From JADCCX01 sp031378805 (GTDB taxonomy: Bacteria > Pseudomonadota > Alphaproteobacteria > Rhizobiales > Beijerinckiaceae), in NCBI GenBank assembly GCA_031378805.1, contig JANNEO010000020.1:1-51061 (forward strand): a stretch of DNA of 51,061 nucleotides, written 5' to 3'. The notes below the pieces were generated by a model. That model was not told where the DNA came from. It saw only the letters and a program-made list of their open reading frames with translations, and ran no database searches. Position numbers and translations under genes: made by a program. Positions 22,558-31,092 of this stretch are shown here, in pieces (position 1 is the first letter of the stretch; the number at the start of each line of letters is the position of its first letter).

Positions 22558-24795
22558 ATGACCGAAACACTGCATCCCGAGGATTTGACAGAAAGCGCTT
22601 CATCCGTGGTGGATGTGCTGCTGCCGCTTGCCCTCGACAAAGCCTACAGCTACCGCGTTTCGCCAGAGCTTTCGCTGTCGCCGGGTGATCTGGTCACCGT
22701 GCCGCTTGGCACGCGCGAGACCATCGGTGTTGTCTGGGACCGCGACCCCGATTCGCCCGCGGGCAGTGGCAGCAACCTGAAGGCCGTGATTGCCCGGCAC
22801 GATTGGCCACCGGTGTCAGCCAATCTCCGCCGCTTCGTCGACTGGATCGCCAATTACACGCTCGCCTCTAAGGGCATGGTGGCGCGCATGGCGATTCGTG
22901 ATCCGGAAGCCGCGAGCGCGCAAAAGCCGCGCTACGGCGTGCGCCTCACCGGCAACCATCCAGCCAAGCTGACGGATGCGCGCAGCCGCGTGATCCTGGC
23001 CGCGCAGGGTGGCTTCGCCTTTGCCAAGAGCGATCTTGCCCGTCTGGCAGGTGTGTCCACAGGCGTCATTGATGCGCTGGTGGATGCCCAGGTGATGGAG
23101 GCGGTGGCCCTGCCGCCTGAGAGCGTGGCGCCAAGGCCAGAGCCAGATCATGCGCTGCCGGCGTTGAGCGCCAGTCAGTCCGAAGCGGCGGCGGCGCTGG
23201 TTTCCGCCGTGGCCGGGTCTACCTTCACGGTCAGCTTGCTGGAAGGCATCACGGGGTCGGGCAAGACGGAGGTCTATTTCGAGGCCGTTGCAGAAGCGGT
23301 GCGCCGCGACACGCAGGTGCTCATCCTGATGCCTGAGATCGCGCTGACCGCGCAGTTTCTGGCTCGCTTCGAGCTGCGCTTCGGCGTCAAGCCTGCGGAA
23401 TGGCATTCCGGCGTGAGCGGCACGAAGAAAGACAGGCTCTGGTGCGCCGTTGCGGCAGGCGAGGCCAAGGTCGTGGTGGGCGCGCGTTCTGCGCTGTTCC
23501 TGCCCTTCGCCAGACTGGGGCTCATCATCATCGATGAGGAGCATGAGCAGGCCTACAAGCAGGAAGACGGCGTACACTATCATGCGCGGGACATGGCCGT
23601 GGTGCGCGGGCGCATCGAGGGCTGTGCCGTCGTGCTCGCCTCCGCCACGCCCTCCGTGGAAAGCCGGGTGAACGCGGCCAGCGGTCGCTATGCCCATGTC
23701 CGCCTGGAAGAGCGCTTCGGAGGCAGCGTGCTGCCGAATCTTGCGGCCATCGACCTCAAGGCGCATCCCATGCGGCCCGGCAGCTGGATTTCCGCGCCGT
23801 TGAAGGCGGCTGTCACGCAGACCCTGGCGGCAGGCCACCAAGCGCTCCTCTTCCTCAACCGAAGAGGCTATGCGCCGCTGACGCTCTGTCGCCATTGCGG
23901 CCACCGTTGGCAATGCACGCAATGCAGCGCCTGGCTGGTGGAGCACCGCTTCCGCCGTGCCCTGGTCTGCCATCACTGTGGCCACACCGAACGCACGCCG
24001 CTGCGGTGCGAGGCCTGCGGCACTGAAAACAGTCTGACGGTCTGTGGCCCCGGGGTGGAACGGCTGGCTGAGGAGGCGGCGATCACCTTTCCGGGCGTGC
24101 GCAGCATCGTGCTCTCCTCGGATTTTCCAGGTGGAACCGAACGGTTGAAACGGGAGCTGGACGCGGTCGCGGCTGGCGAGTTCCAACTGATCATCGGCAC
24201 GCAGCTTGTCGCCAAGGGTCATAATTTCCCAGGCCTTGCGCTGGTTGGCGTGGTCGATGCCGATGTTGGCCTGAGCAGTGGTGATCCGCGGGCCGCCGAA
24301 CGCACGTTCCAGCTGTTGCAGCAGGTAACGGGTCGGGCCGGACGGGGCGATGTTGCGGGGCGCGGGCTGATCCAGACCCATGATCCGGGCCATCCCGTGA
24401 TGAAAGCCATCCTTTCGGGTGATACAGAACGCTTCTACGCGGAGGAAATCGCCATGCGACGGGCGGCTCGGCTGCCGCCTTTTGGCCGTCTGGCCGCGAT
24501 TGTCATATCCGGTCCTGACAAAAACGCGGCCGAAAGCCACGCCCGATCCCTGGCGCGTGCCGGCTTGCACCTGCTGGAATCAGGGCAGGAGCCACGCTGG
24601 GCGGACCTGTCGTTGCTGGGTCCGGCGGAAGCGCCGATCGCTCTCATCCGTGGCAAGTATCGCTTCAGGCTGCTGACACGTGGGCCGCGCGAGAATGACC
24701 TCCAGGGTTTCCTGCGCTCCATGCTGGCAAATGGTCCCAAGCCGCGCGGTGGCATCAAGGTGGCGGTCGATGTCGACCCCATGAGCTTTATCTGA
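22558..24795 (+). CDS. priA: Primosomal helicase PriA
   Basis: A 745-residue 3'-5' DNA helicase that restarts stalled forks by loading the replisome. The N-terminal DNA-binding domain is at residues 15-110. The helicase core has Walker A GITGSGKTEVY, Walker B IIIDEEHEQAYKQ and motif III LASATPSVESR. Two zinc-binding groups are within CRHCGHRWQCTQCSAW and CHHCGHTERTPLRCEACG. Motif VI lies in QVTGRAGRG. The ATG 22558 fits the family N-terminus (VVDVLLPLALDKAYSYRV). Divergent from xerC; converges on the ccrM-like gene. Confidence 0.96.
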   Translation: MTETLHPEDLTESASSVVDVLLPLALDKAYSYRVSPELSLSPGDLVTVPLGTRETIGVVWDRDPDSPAGSGSNLKAVIARHDWPPVSANLRRFVDWIANYTLASKGMVARMAIRDPEAASAQKPRYGVRLTGNHPAKLTDARSRVILAAQGGFAFAKSDLARLAGVSTGVIDALVDAQVMEAVALPPESVAPRPEPDHALPALSASQSEAAAALVSAVAGSTFTVSLLEGITGSGKTEVYFEAVAEAVRRDTQVLILMPEIALTAQFLARFELRFGVKPAEWHSGVSGTKKDRLWCAVAAGEAKVVVGARSALFLPFARLGLIIIDEEHEQAYKQEDGVHYHARDMAVVRGRIEGCAVVLASATPSVESRVNAASGRYAHVRLEERFGGSVLPNLAAIDLKAHPMRPGSWISAPLKAAVTQTLAAGHQALLFLNRRGYAPLTLCRHCGHRWQCTQCSAWLVEHRFRRALVCHHCGHTERTPLRCEACGTENSLTVCGPGVERLAEEAAITFPGVRSIVLSSDFPGGTERLKRELDAVAAGEFQLIIGTQLVAKGHNFPGLALVGVVDADVGLSSGDPRAAERTFQLLQQVTGRAGRGDVAGRGLIQTHDPGHPVMKAILSGDTERFYAEEIAMRRAARLPPFGRLAAIVISGPDKNAAESHARSLARAGLHLLESGQEPRWADLSLLGPAEAPIALIRGKYRFRLLTRGPRENDLQGFLRSMLANGPKPRGGIKVAVDVDPMSFI

Positions 24796-24801
24796 CCGTT
24801 T

Positions 24802-25989
24802 TCAGGCGGCCCTGGCCATGGCCACACGATACTGCGACCTGAGCGTATCGATGGGCTCGGGCTTGCCAGCGCGGTCGTGGTGCCAGAATGTCCAGCCGTT
24901 GCAGGCCGGAAGCCCCTGCACCAAGGCCCCGATCTTGTGAATCGAGCCGACAATGCCGTTGGCGATGATTGTGCCATCCGGGCGGACCACGGCCTGGTGG
25001 CGGCGCTTGGCGTCTGTCAGCACGGCGCCGGGCACCAGCAACGCGCCCTCGATGATCGCGGAGAAGGCCACGCGTGGTTCCTCGCGCCTGGCTGCGGGCG
25101 CCAGCAACAGTTCGGGCGGTGTCGGCTGCGCAGCCGCGATGCGCTTTTCGGCGTGCGCGACGTAGCCGAGATCGCGCTCAAGGCCGATGAAATGACGACC
25201 GAGCTTGCGGGCGACGGCACCGGTCGTGCCCGTGCCGAAAAAGGGATCCAGCACCACATCACCGGGGTTGGAGGCCGCCATCAGAATCCGCGCCAGCAAC
25301 GCTTCGGGCTTTTGAGTCGGATGCGCCTTCGCGCCATCATCGCCCTTCAGGCGCTCGCCGCCGGTGCAGAGCGGCAGAAACCAGTCCGAGCGGACCTGGC
25401 AATCCTCGTTGCCGGCTTTCAGCGCATCGTAATTGAAGGTGTAGCCCTTCGCCTTGGCGTCGCGGCTGGCCCAGATCATCGTCTCATGGGCATTGGTAAA
25501 GCGCCGTCCCCGAAAATTCGGCATCGGGTTGGCCTTGCGCCAGATGATGTCGTTGAGCATCCAGAAGCCCAGATCCTGCAATGCGGTGCCAACGCGGAAA
25601 ATGTTGTGGTAGCTGCCGATGACGAACAGCGTGCCATTTGGTTTGAGGACGCGGCGGCATTCCGCCAGCCAGGCGCGGGTGAAGGTGTCGTAATCTGCGA
25701 AGGAGTCGAACTTGTCCCAGTCATCATCGACGGCATCGACGATGCTGGCGTCAGGCCGGGTGAGCAGACCCTCGAGCTGGAGATTGTAGGGGGGATCCGC
25801 GAAGATGAGATCGATGGAGCCGGTTGGCAAGCGCCTGAGGCTCTCGATGCAATCACCCACCAGAATGCGGTCCAGCGCATCGGCCAGAGCCAGGGGAGAT
25901 GAGGGAGACGAAGCCGTCGCCGAAGGCCCGGTACGCAATACCTGAATCCGGGTCTTCGGGTCGATGGCTCCAGCAGGCGCTAAACGCAT
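24802..25989 (-). CDS. ccrM: Adenine DNA methyltransferase of the CcrM type (GANTC)
   Basis: A 395-residue beta-class N6-adenine methyltransferase. In alphaproteobacteria CcrM methylates GANTC and acts in cell-cycle control. The beta-class order is seen: catalytic motif DPPYNLQLEG near residue 65, the target-recognition region in the middle, then the S-adenosylmethionine motif DPFFGTGTTGAVA. The C-terminal RAMA-like domain (KRRHQAVVRPDGTI, SIHKIGALVQGLPACNGWTFW) is characteristic of CcrM. ATG 25989 is chosen; a TTG seven codons earlier is possible. It lies 76 bp downstream of rnhB on the same strand, a conserved pairing. Confidence 0.94.
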   Translation of the reverse strand: MRLAPAGAIDPKTRIQVLRTGPSATASSPSSPLALADALDRILVGDCIESLRRLPTGSIDLIFADPPYNLQLEGLLTRPDASIVDAVDDDWDKFDSFADYDTFTRAWLAECRRVLKPNGTLFVIGSYHNIFRVGTALQDLGFWMLNDIIWRKANPMPNFRGRRFTNAHETMIWASRDAKAKGYTFNYDALKAGNEDCQVRSDWFLPLCTGGERLKGDDGAKAHPTQKPEALLARILMAASNPGDVVLDPFFGTGTTGAVARKLGRHFIGLERDLGYVAHAEKRIAAAQPTPPELLLAPAARREEPRVAFSAIIEGALLVPGAVLTDAKRRHQAVVRPDGTIIANGIVGSIHKIGALVQGLPACNGWTFWHHDRAGKPEPIDTLRSQYRVAMARAA

Positions 25990-26065
25990 TGACGCACACC
26001 AGTTACGCAACAGACATCTGCGTTATGGACTGCTTAGGGTGAAGGTGAGGTTTAACGCCTGAAAT

Positions 26066-26683
26066 TCAGGCTGTGCCGTTTTTGAACGGCGCGAAGGAAC
26101 GCCGGTGATGGACAAGACCACCATGGGCGGTGATGGCCGTGCGGTGCTTGACCGTGCCATAGCCCTTGTGGATCTCGAAGCCATAGGCGGGGCATTCGCG
26201 GCCAAGGCGCAGCATGAGACGATCACGCATGACTTTGGCCACGATCGATGCGGCGCTGATCGCAGGCTCCAGCGCATCCCCGCCGATGATTGCGCGGCCC
26301 GGGCAGCGCAAGCCTGGCGGAACATCCTTGCCATCGATGATCACGCGGTCTGGCGCAACCGCGAGGCCAGCAACAGCACGGCGCATGGCTTCCAGCGTCG
26401 CGCCACGGATGTTGAGGCGGTCGATCTCAAGAGGTGGCAGGAGCGCGAAGGAGACGGCGATGGCTTTTTCCAGGATTTCGGCGAAGGCAATGTCCCGCTG
26501 CGCCGCGGACAGCGCCTTGGAATCACCCAGGGTCATGGGCAATCGCCAGGGATCGAGAATGACAGCGGCGGCTGCAACGGGCCCTGCCAGTGGGCCTCGT
26601 CCCGCCTCGTCAACACCAGCGACCCGCTCCTGACCACTCATCGCTCTTCCCGTCTCCATGTCGAACAGACACATCTGTTGCAT
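26066..26683 (-). CDS. rnhB: Ribonuclease HII
   Basis: A 205-residue enzyme that cuts RNA embedded in RNA-DNA hybrids, including single ribonucleotides. The active-site motif GVDEAGRGPLAGPV (Asp-Glu) is near residue 23. Further acidic ligands are seen in VIIDGKDVPPG, and SAASIVAKVMRDRLM is the family signature. ATG 26683 is preceded by GGGGCAAGT; the longer open frame upstream overlaps the divergent gene and is not conserved in type. A GCCTGAAATTCAGGC palindrome lies across its stop codon. Likely co-transcribed with ccrM. Confidence 0.95.
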   Translation of the reverse strand: MQQMCLFDMETGRAMSGQERVAGVDEAGRGPLAGPVAAAAVILDPWRLPMTLGDSKALSAAQRDIAFAEILEKAIAVSFALLPPLEIDRLNIRGATLEAMRRAVAGLAVAPDRVIIDGKDVPPGLRCPGRAIIGGDALEPAISAASIVAKVMRDRLMLRLGRECPAYGFEIHKGYGTVKHRTAITAHGGLVHHRRSFAPFKNGTA

Positions 26684-26774
26684 ACTTGCCCCAGGAACGG
26701 GCAAACCCGATAAGGATGGTGCGCAGTGCTTCGCTGCATCATGGCAGGAACGATAGCTGGTGAGGAGGTGACCC

Positions 26775-27356
26775 ATGGCCGCGAGTGCAGGTGAACCCGC
26801 TCCCGACAGGTTGGCCGAGACCGTATCGCGCATCCGCCTGCCCCGCGTCGACACCCCTCCCATGTCGGTCTCCGATTCCCTGCCAGCCGAAGCCAGGCGC
26901 AATCCGCTCTTCGAACTGCTGGTGAAGGATGAGAGCGACGTGACGGGGCTGCTCGCCTATTCGCTCTACAAGCAGAACAAGCGGGATTGGCTGATCGCCT
27001 TCCTGGCGACCCATGGGCGCGATCCGGATGGGCATGAAACAGCGGCCTTCATCCTGGCCGAACGGTTGCCAAGGCGAATCGCAACCTATCGGCGATTGGC
27101 GGAGGATCTGCTGCGGCGTGGTGACGGGCAGCGGCCCGAATTGCCCGGAGGCTTGCCGCTGGCCCCCGCGAACGACACCAGCCATGCGAACAGCCTGATT
27201 TCGGGAGGTTTGCAGAAGCCGCCTGTCACCCTTCAGCAGGCGGTGAAATCGCCAATGACATGGCGCACCATCGCCATCATGCTTGTGATGCTCGTTGCCA
27301 TGGCGATAGTGTTTCGCCTGGTCGGTGCATGGCTGTTTGGAGCGCCGGGGCGGTAG
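26775..27356 (+). CDS. Hypothetical tail-anchored membrane protein
   Basis: A 193-residue protein I cannot assign to a named family. It has a Pro- and Ala-rich N-terminal 40 residues, then a soluble helical segment beginning NPLFELLVKDESDVTGLLAY with YKQNKRDWLIAF. A linker follows, and a single membrane segment at about 168-188 (IAIMLVMLVAMAIVFRLVGAW) with only a few residues behind it. This topology places most of it in the cytoplasm, held at the inner membrane by its C-terminus. The start has a strong ribosome site (GAGGAGGTGACCC). It is divergent from rnhB. Confidence 0.8.
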   Translation: MAASAGEPAPDRLAETVSRIRLPRVDTPPMSVSDSLPAEARRNPLFELLVKDESDVTGLLAYSLYKQNKRDWLIAFLATHGRDPDGHETAAFILAERLPRRIATYRRLAEDLLRRGDGQRPELPGGLPLAPANDTSHANSLISGGLQKPPVTLQQAVKSPMTWRTIAIMLVMLVAMAIVFRLVGAWLFGAPGR

Positions 27357-27398
27357 GCGAGTGGCTCCAGGCAGGGTGAATGCCGGTACCATGCCTGG

Positions 27399-28523
27399 TC
27401 ACAGAAGACAGAGCTGATCGCCGGAGCGTGTTGTCTTGACGAACAGGTCGGTCTTCAGTTTCAGCCGCTTGCGGTTGAAACCCAGCCTTTCCGCCGCGAT
27501 CTCGAATCGCCGTCCGATCATCCAGGCGAAGGGCCCTGTACCGGTCTGCCGCAAGCCGAAGCGCGAATCATAGTCCTTGCCGCCCCGGGTCGATTGCACG
27601 AGCGACATGACATGGCGCAGCTTGCCCGGCGCATGGTCCATCAGCCATTCCCGAAAGATGTCGCGCACTTCAAGCGGCAGGCGCAAAACGACATAGCCTG
27701 CTTCCGTTGCCCCGGCCTTGCGGGCCGCATCCAGGATTGCCTCGATCTCGCTGTCGTTGATGCCGGGGATCACAGGGGCCACCAGAACAGTTACCGGGAT
27801 GCCCGCTTGGCTGAGTTGTCGCACCGTTTCCAGCCGCTTCTCCGGCGTTGCGGCGCGCGGCTCAAGCTCGCGGCAGAGCTTGCGGTCGAGCGTGGTGATC
27901 GAGATCGCAACCTTGGCCAGCCCCTTCGCCGCCATTGGGGCCAGAAGGTCGATATCGCGCACAACCAGGGCAGATTTCGTCACGATGCCGACGGGATGAT
28001 TGCGCCTGGACAACACCTCCATCACGCCGCGCATGATCCGATGGGTCTTCTCGATGGGCTGGTAGGGGTCCGTGTTGGTGCCTATCGCCAAGGTGCGTGG
28101 CTCATAGCCTGGCGCGGAGAGCTCCTGTTCCAGCAGGGCTGCCGCATTGACCTTGGCGAACAGCTTGCTTTCGAAGTCGAGACCCGGCGACAGGCCCATA
28201 TAGGCGTGGGTAGGGCGCGCAAAGCAATAGGCGCAGCCATGTTCGCAGCCCCGATACGGGTTCACGGATCGGTCGAAGGACAGATCGGGCGAATCGTTAC
28301 GGGTGATGATCGTCCGCGCCTTTTCGGTCGTCACCTCTGTCTTGAAGGGTGTTGAAAGCTCCATGCTGCCCCAGCCATCGTCTTCCGCCTGATGCGTCAG
28401 GCGTTCGTAGCGGCCCCCCGCATTGGTCACCGCCCCCCGGCCCCGCCGAAGATCTGGATCGATGGCGCTGCCGATGAAATCCCGGCGAAAGGCTGCAAGC
28501 GATTGCGTGATACCCAGTGACAT
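27399..28523 (-). CDS. Radical SAM protein, PA0069 / SPL-like family
   Basis: A 374-residue radical S-adenosylmethionine protein of the PA0069 family, distantly like spore photoproduct lyase. The cluster-binding motif C-x3-C-x2-C is seen in YRGCEHGCAYCFARPTH near residue 80, preceded by the family stretch SFDRSVNPYRG. A TIM-barrel-like body follows (ALVVRDIDLL, VAISITTLD, VLVAPVIPGIND). The reaction is not known; DNA repair or nucleic acid modification is often suggested. ATG 28523 has GGAGGG in front. Two tandem SOS-type boxes lie 19-52 bp upstream, which supports a role in the DNA damage response. Confidence 0.9.
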   Translation of the reverse strand: MSLGITQSLAAFRRDFIGSAIDPDLRRGRGAVTNAGGRYERLTHQAEDDGWGSMELSTPFKTEVTTEKARTIITRNDSPDLSFDRSVNPYRGCEHGCAYCFARPTHAYMGLSPGLDFESKLFAKVNAAALLEQELSAPGYEPRTLAIGTNTDPYQPIEKTHRIMRGVMEVLSRRNHPVGIVTKSALVVRDIDLLAPMAAKGLAKVAISITTLDRKLCRELEPRAATPEKRLETVRQLSQAGIPVTVLVAPVIPGINDSEIEAILDAARKAGATEAGYVVLRLPLEVRDIFREWLMDHAPGKLRHVMSLVQSTRGGKDYDSRFGLRQTGTGPFAWMIGRRFEIAAERLGFNRKRLKLKTDLFVKTTRSGDQLCLL

Positions 28524-28541
28524 TGGCGTGCCCTCCAATGA

Positions 28542-28575
28542 GAACATATATGGAATAAAAGAACACATATAGAAC
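28542..28575 (-). promoter_or_regulatory. Two tandem LexA-type SOS boxes
   Basis: GAAC-N7-GAAC (28561-28575) matches the alphaproteobacterial LexA consensus exactly; GAAC-N7-GAAT (28542-28556) has one mismatch. Their starts are 19 bp apart, about two helical turns, in an AT-rich patch directly before the radical-SAM gene. On the plus-strand side there is only the end of the DUF3830 gene, so the boxes serve the radical-SAM gene. Sequence match seen; LexA control inferred. Confidence 0.65.
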
Positions 28576-28649
28576 AAATATGACAAGTCAAGACTGTCAC
28601 CTGAAACGGGGCGGATTCAGGGTTTTCTTCCGTCAGAACGGTGGGTCAA

Positions 28650-29153
28650 TCAGGCCCAGTCGATGCTCAGCGTCTGGGCGCCCTTCCAGAGGCAGGCTTT
28701 GCCGAGAGCAGCGAGGTTTTCGTTGCCCTCGACGATGGTCAGGAAGTGGTTGCCCGCGAGCTGACCCATCTTGCAGGCGAAACGCACGCCGCCATAGGCC
28801 ATGATCAATTCGGTTTCGCTGATGCCGGTTGGGTAGAGCAGCATGTGACCCGGTGCGGGAAAGCTGGTGTGGTTTTCATAGCCGACACCGAAATCCCGCT
28901 CACCAAGCGGCACCCACACACCCTCGCCACTCCAGCGAACATGCACGAAGCTGCTCTTGAACGGCAGCGCCTTGATGAAAGCCTTGCAGGTCTTGGGCGC
29001 GGCATCCAGTTCCAGCCGTGCCAGGAATGTGAAGTCGCCTGCCTTCACGCGCACGAGGTCGCGCCTGGCTGCAGTTTTGGCCACAGCCTTCTTCGCTGGT
29101 GCCTTTTTGGATGCCGCTGTCGTTTTGGTTTTTGTCGCTGCGGTTTTGGCCAT
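28650..29153 (-). CDS. DUF3830 family protein with Lys/Ala-rich N-terminal tail
   Basis: A 167-residue protein. The C-terminal 130 residues are a DUF3830 (cyclophilin-like fold) domain: FLARLELDAAPKTCKAFIKA, then HVRWSGEGVWVPLG, ENHTSFPAPGHMLLYPTG, and ISETELIMAYGG, GQLAGNHFLTI. Members are of unknown function. Unusually, the domain is preceded by about 30 residues made almost only of Lys, Ala and Thr (MAKTAATKTKTTAASKKAPA and on), like a histone H1 tail, suggesting nucleic-acid or membrane-surface contact. ATG 29153 is preceded by AGGGAG. It lies upstream of the radical-SAM gene, with the SOS boxes between. Confidence 0.85.
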   Translation of the reverse strand: MAKTAATKTKTTAASKKAPAKKAVAKTAARRDLVRVKAGDFTFLARLELDAAPKTCKAFIKALPFKSSFVHVRWSGEGVWVPLGERDFGVGYENHTSFPAPGHMLLYPTGISETELIMAYGGVRFACKMGQLAGNHFLTIVEGNENLAALGKACLWKGAQTLSIDWA

Positions 29154-29221
29154 CGCTTGTCGCTCCCTGATCATCGTCCGGTACGGTGATCAGGGATTTG
29201 GGTCAACCGGCTGGCGGAGAA

Positions 29222-30385
29222 TTACTCCGCCGCATCGAGCGAAAGGACACCCCGGCGGATCTGGTCCTCCTCGATCGATTCGAACAGGGCGCGGAAATTG
29301 CCCTCGCCAAAACCATCGTCACCCTTGCGCTGTATGAACTCGAAGAAGATCGGCCCCAGCAGCGTGCCGGAAAAAATCTGCAGCAGCACTTTCGACATGC
29401 GGCCCTCCTTTGAGCCAAGCGCCACGGCGCCTTCACCATCGATCAGCACACCATTGGCCTGCATACGGGCGATGTCCTCGCCGTGGCCGGGCAACCGGGC
29501 CTCGACCATGGCGTAGTAGGTCGCGGGCGGCGAAGGCATGAAGGGCAGGCCATTGGCGCGCAGGGTCTCGACCGTCGCATAAAGATCGCGCGACCCGCAG
29601 GCGATGTGCTGGATACCTTCGCCCTTGTACTGGCGCAGGTATTCCTCGATCTGCGATTTGTCATCCAGGCTTTCGTTGATCGGAATGCGGATCTTGCCGC
29701 AAGGCGAAGTCAGGGCGCGGGAGATCAATCCCGTCAACTTGCCCTCGATGTTGAAGAAGCGGATTTCCCGGAAGTTGAAGAGCCTCTCGTAAAAGGATGC
29801 CCAATGGTCCATGCGCCCGCGATGAACGTTGTGGGTGAGGTGGTCGAGATAATGCAGCCCGGCAGGCTCGGGGTGCGGATCAGGCAAAATCTTCCCTGAG
29901 GCCACATATGTCCAGACGAAATCGATATCCCAGATCGAACCCTTGTTCACAGGGTGGTTGGCGTAACGATCGACGAAGTAGAGCAGTGAACCACCGATGC
30001 CACGGATGGCGGGAATCGACAGCTCCATCGGCCCTACCGTGCCAACAAAAGGTTCCGCGCCCAGCGCGATGGCCCGCTCGTAGGCAGCCTTCGCATCCAC
30101 CACGCGAAAGGCCATGGCGCAGGCGCAGGGGCCGTGCTCGCGGGCGAACCCTTGAGCAAAGCTGTCAGGCTCGGCATTGACCACATAGTTCACATCACCC
30201 TGGCGGTAGAGCGTGACATCCTTGGAGCGGTGCTTTGCCACCGGTACGAAGCCCATGAGGCGAAAGGCCCGGTCGAGTTCGGCGGGATCTGGATGCGCAA
30301 ATTCGACGAACTCGAAACCATCCGTCCCCATGGGATTGTCGGCAGTGATCGCGGCGGGCGCGGCATCGAACGGGAATGGTCCCAT
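29222..30385 (-). CDS. hppD: 4-hydroxyphenylpyruvate dioxygenase
   Basis: A 387-residue non-haem iron dioxygenase that converts 4-hydroxyphenylpyruvate to homogentisate in tyrosine breakdown. Two vicinal-oxygen-chelate modules are present. The iron ligands are visible as His in HLTHNVHRGRM, His in GIQHIACGSRD and Glu in IFFEFIQRKGDDGFGEGNF. The C-terminal gate helix (FGEGNFRALFESIEEDQIRRG) is typical. ATG 30385 has AAAGGA nine bases upstream; the open frame extends much further but overlaps the divergent regulator. The neighbouring Lrp-type gene is its likely regulator. Confidence 0.96.
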   Translation of the reverse strand: MGPFPFDAAPAAITADNPMGTDGFEFVEFAHPDPAELDRAFRLMGFVPVAKHRSKDVTLYRQGDVNYVVNAEPDSFAQGFAREHGPCACAMAFRVVDAKAAYERAIALGAEPFVGTVGPMELSIPAIRGIGGSLLYFVDRYANHPVNKGSIWDIDFVWTYVASGKILPDPHPEPAGLHYLDHLTHNVHRGRMDHWASFYERLFNFREIRFFNIEGKLTGLISRALTSPCGKIRIPINESLDDKSQIEEYLRQYKGEGIQHIACGSRDLYATVETLRANGLPFMPSPPATYYAMVEARLPGHGEDIARMQANGVLIDGEGAVALGSKEGRMSKVLLQIFSGTLLGPIFFEFIQRKGDDGFGEGNFRALFESIEEDQIRRGVLSLDAAE

Positions 30386-30471
30386 GGCAATGTTTCCTTT
30401 GAAGCAAGTGATGAACCTTTGTCGAACTTGCCACAGATGACATGCACCGTGTTTGCAATTGCACCTCGGAT

Positions 30472-30524
30472 TGAAAATAGGAATACATATAATATGCACT
30501 ATACTCGATAGTATGCTATTTTCA
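30472..30524. promoter_or_regulatory. Dyad operator and promoter between hppD and the Lrp-type regulator
   Basis: TGAAAATAG (30472-30480) and CTATTTTCA (30516-30524) are perfectly inverted, with a further inner pair ATAC (30483) and GTAT (30511). The span between is AT-rich and contains TATAAT-like words (CATATAATATG). The right arm ends at the A of the regulator's ATG. Widely spaced dyads of this sort are typical of Lrp/AsnC operators and suggest autoregulation together with control of hppD. Confidence 0.5.
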
Positions 30525-30982
30525 TGCGCATGGATCAATTTGACCGCAAGATACTCAAGGCAATTCAGCTGAATGGCGCACGGACCAACCAAGAAATCTC
30601 TGGCGATGTCGGCCTGTCGCCCTCCCAGATATCGCGGCGTCGCCAGCAACTCGAAAATGATGGTTTCATCGAGGGATATTCCGCTCGTCTGTCCTTGGAG
30701 AAGCTGGGATTTGGCGTGAGGGTGTTCGTCCACGTCGCGCTTGCGGCGCATTCGCCCGAGAACTCCCGGCGTTTCGCGGAATTGGTGCAACAGACGCCGG
30801 AAATCCTCGAGGCTCATGCGCTGACAGGAGATTCCGATTATCTCCTGAAGATCGTCGTGCGAAGCCTGAAAGACCTCTCCATCCTGATCAATGACAGGCT
30901 GCTGCCGCATGACAGCGTAGACCGCGTACGCTCCGAAATCGTGCTAGAAACGCTGAAGGAAAGCACCGCATTGCCGGTCTGA
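30524..30982 (+). CDS. Lrp/AsnC family transcriptional regulator
   Basis: A 152-residue regulator. The N-terminal winged helix-turn-helix has the typical LDQ-like opening (FDRKILKAIQLNGARTNQEI), a recognition helix in LSPSQISRRRQQLENDG, and then a RAM ligand-binding domain (VFVHVALAAHSPENSRRFAE, EAHALTGDSDYLLKIVVR). It is divergent from hppD, and regulators of this type next to hppD usually respond to aromatic amino acids or their products; the ligand is inferred. ATG 30524 or 30530 can be the start. Confidence 0.92.
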   Translation: MRMDQFDRKILKAIQLNGARTNQEISGDVGLSPSQISRRRQQLENDGFIEGYSARLSLEKLGFGVRVFVHVALAAHSPENSRRFAELVQQTPEILEAHALTGDSDYLLKIVVRSLKDLSILINDRLLPHDSVDRVRSEIVLETLKESTALPV

Positions 30983-31092
30983 TCGGCTTGAGGCCTGAGT
31001 CGTGACAAAATCCTGTGTTCAGCTTGCGCAAATGCCATCCCGTTGACACATAGACATGCCAACGGGGCTTAGCCTCAACATGGAGCGACAGA

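Noticed and set aside
26057..26071. Palindrome GCCTGAAATTCAGGC at the rnhB stop as a terminator between rnhB and ccrM.
   Set aside because: No T tract and too small a loop; the rnhB-ccrM pair is more likely one transcript.
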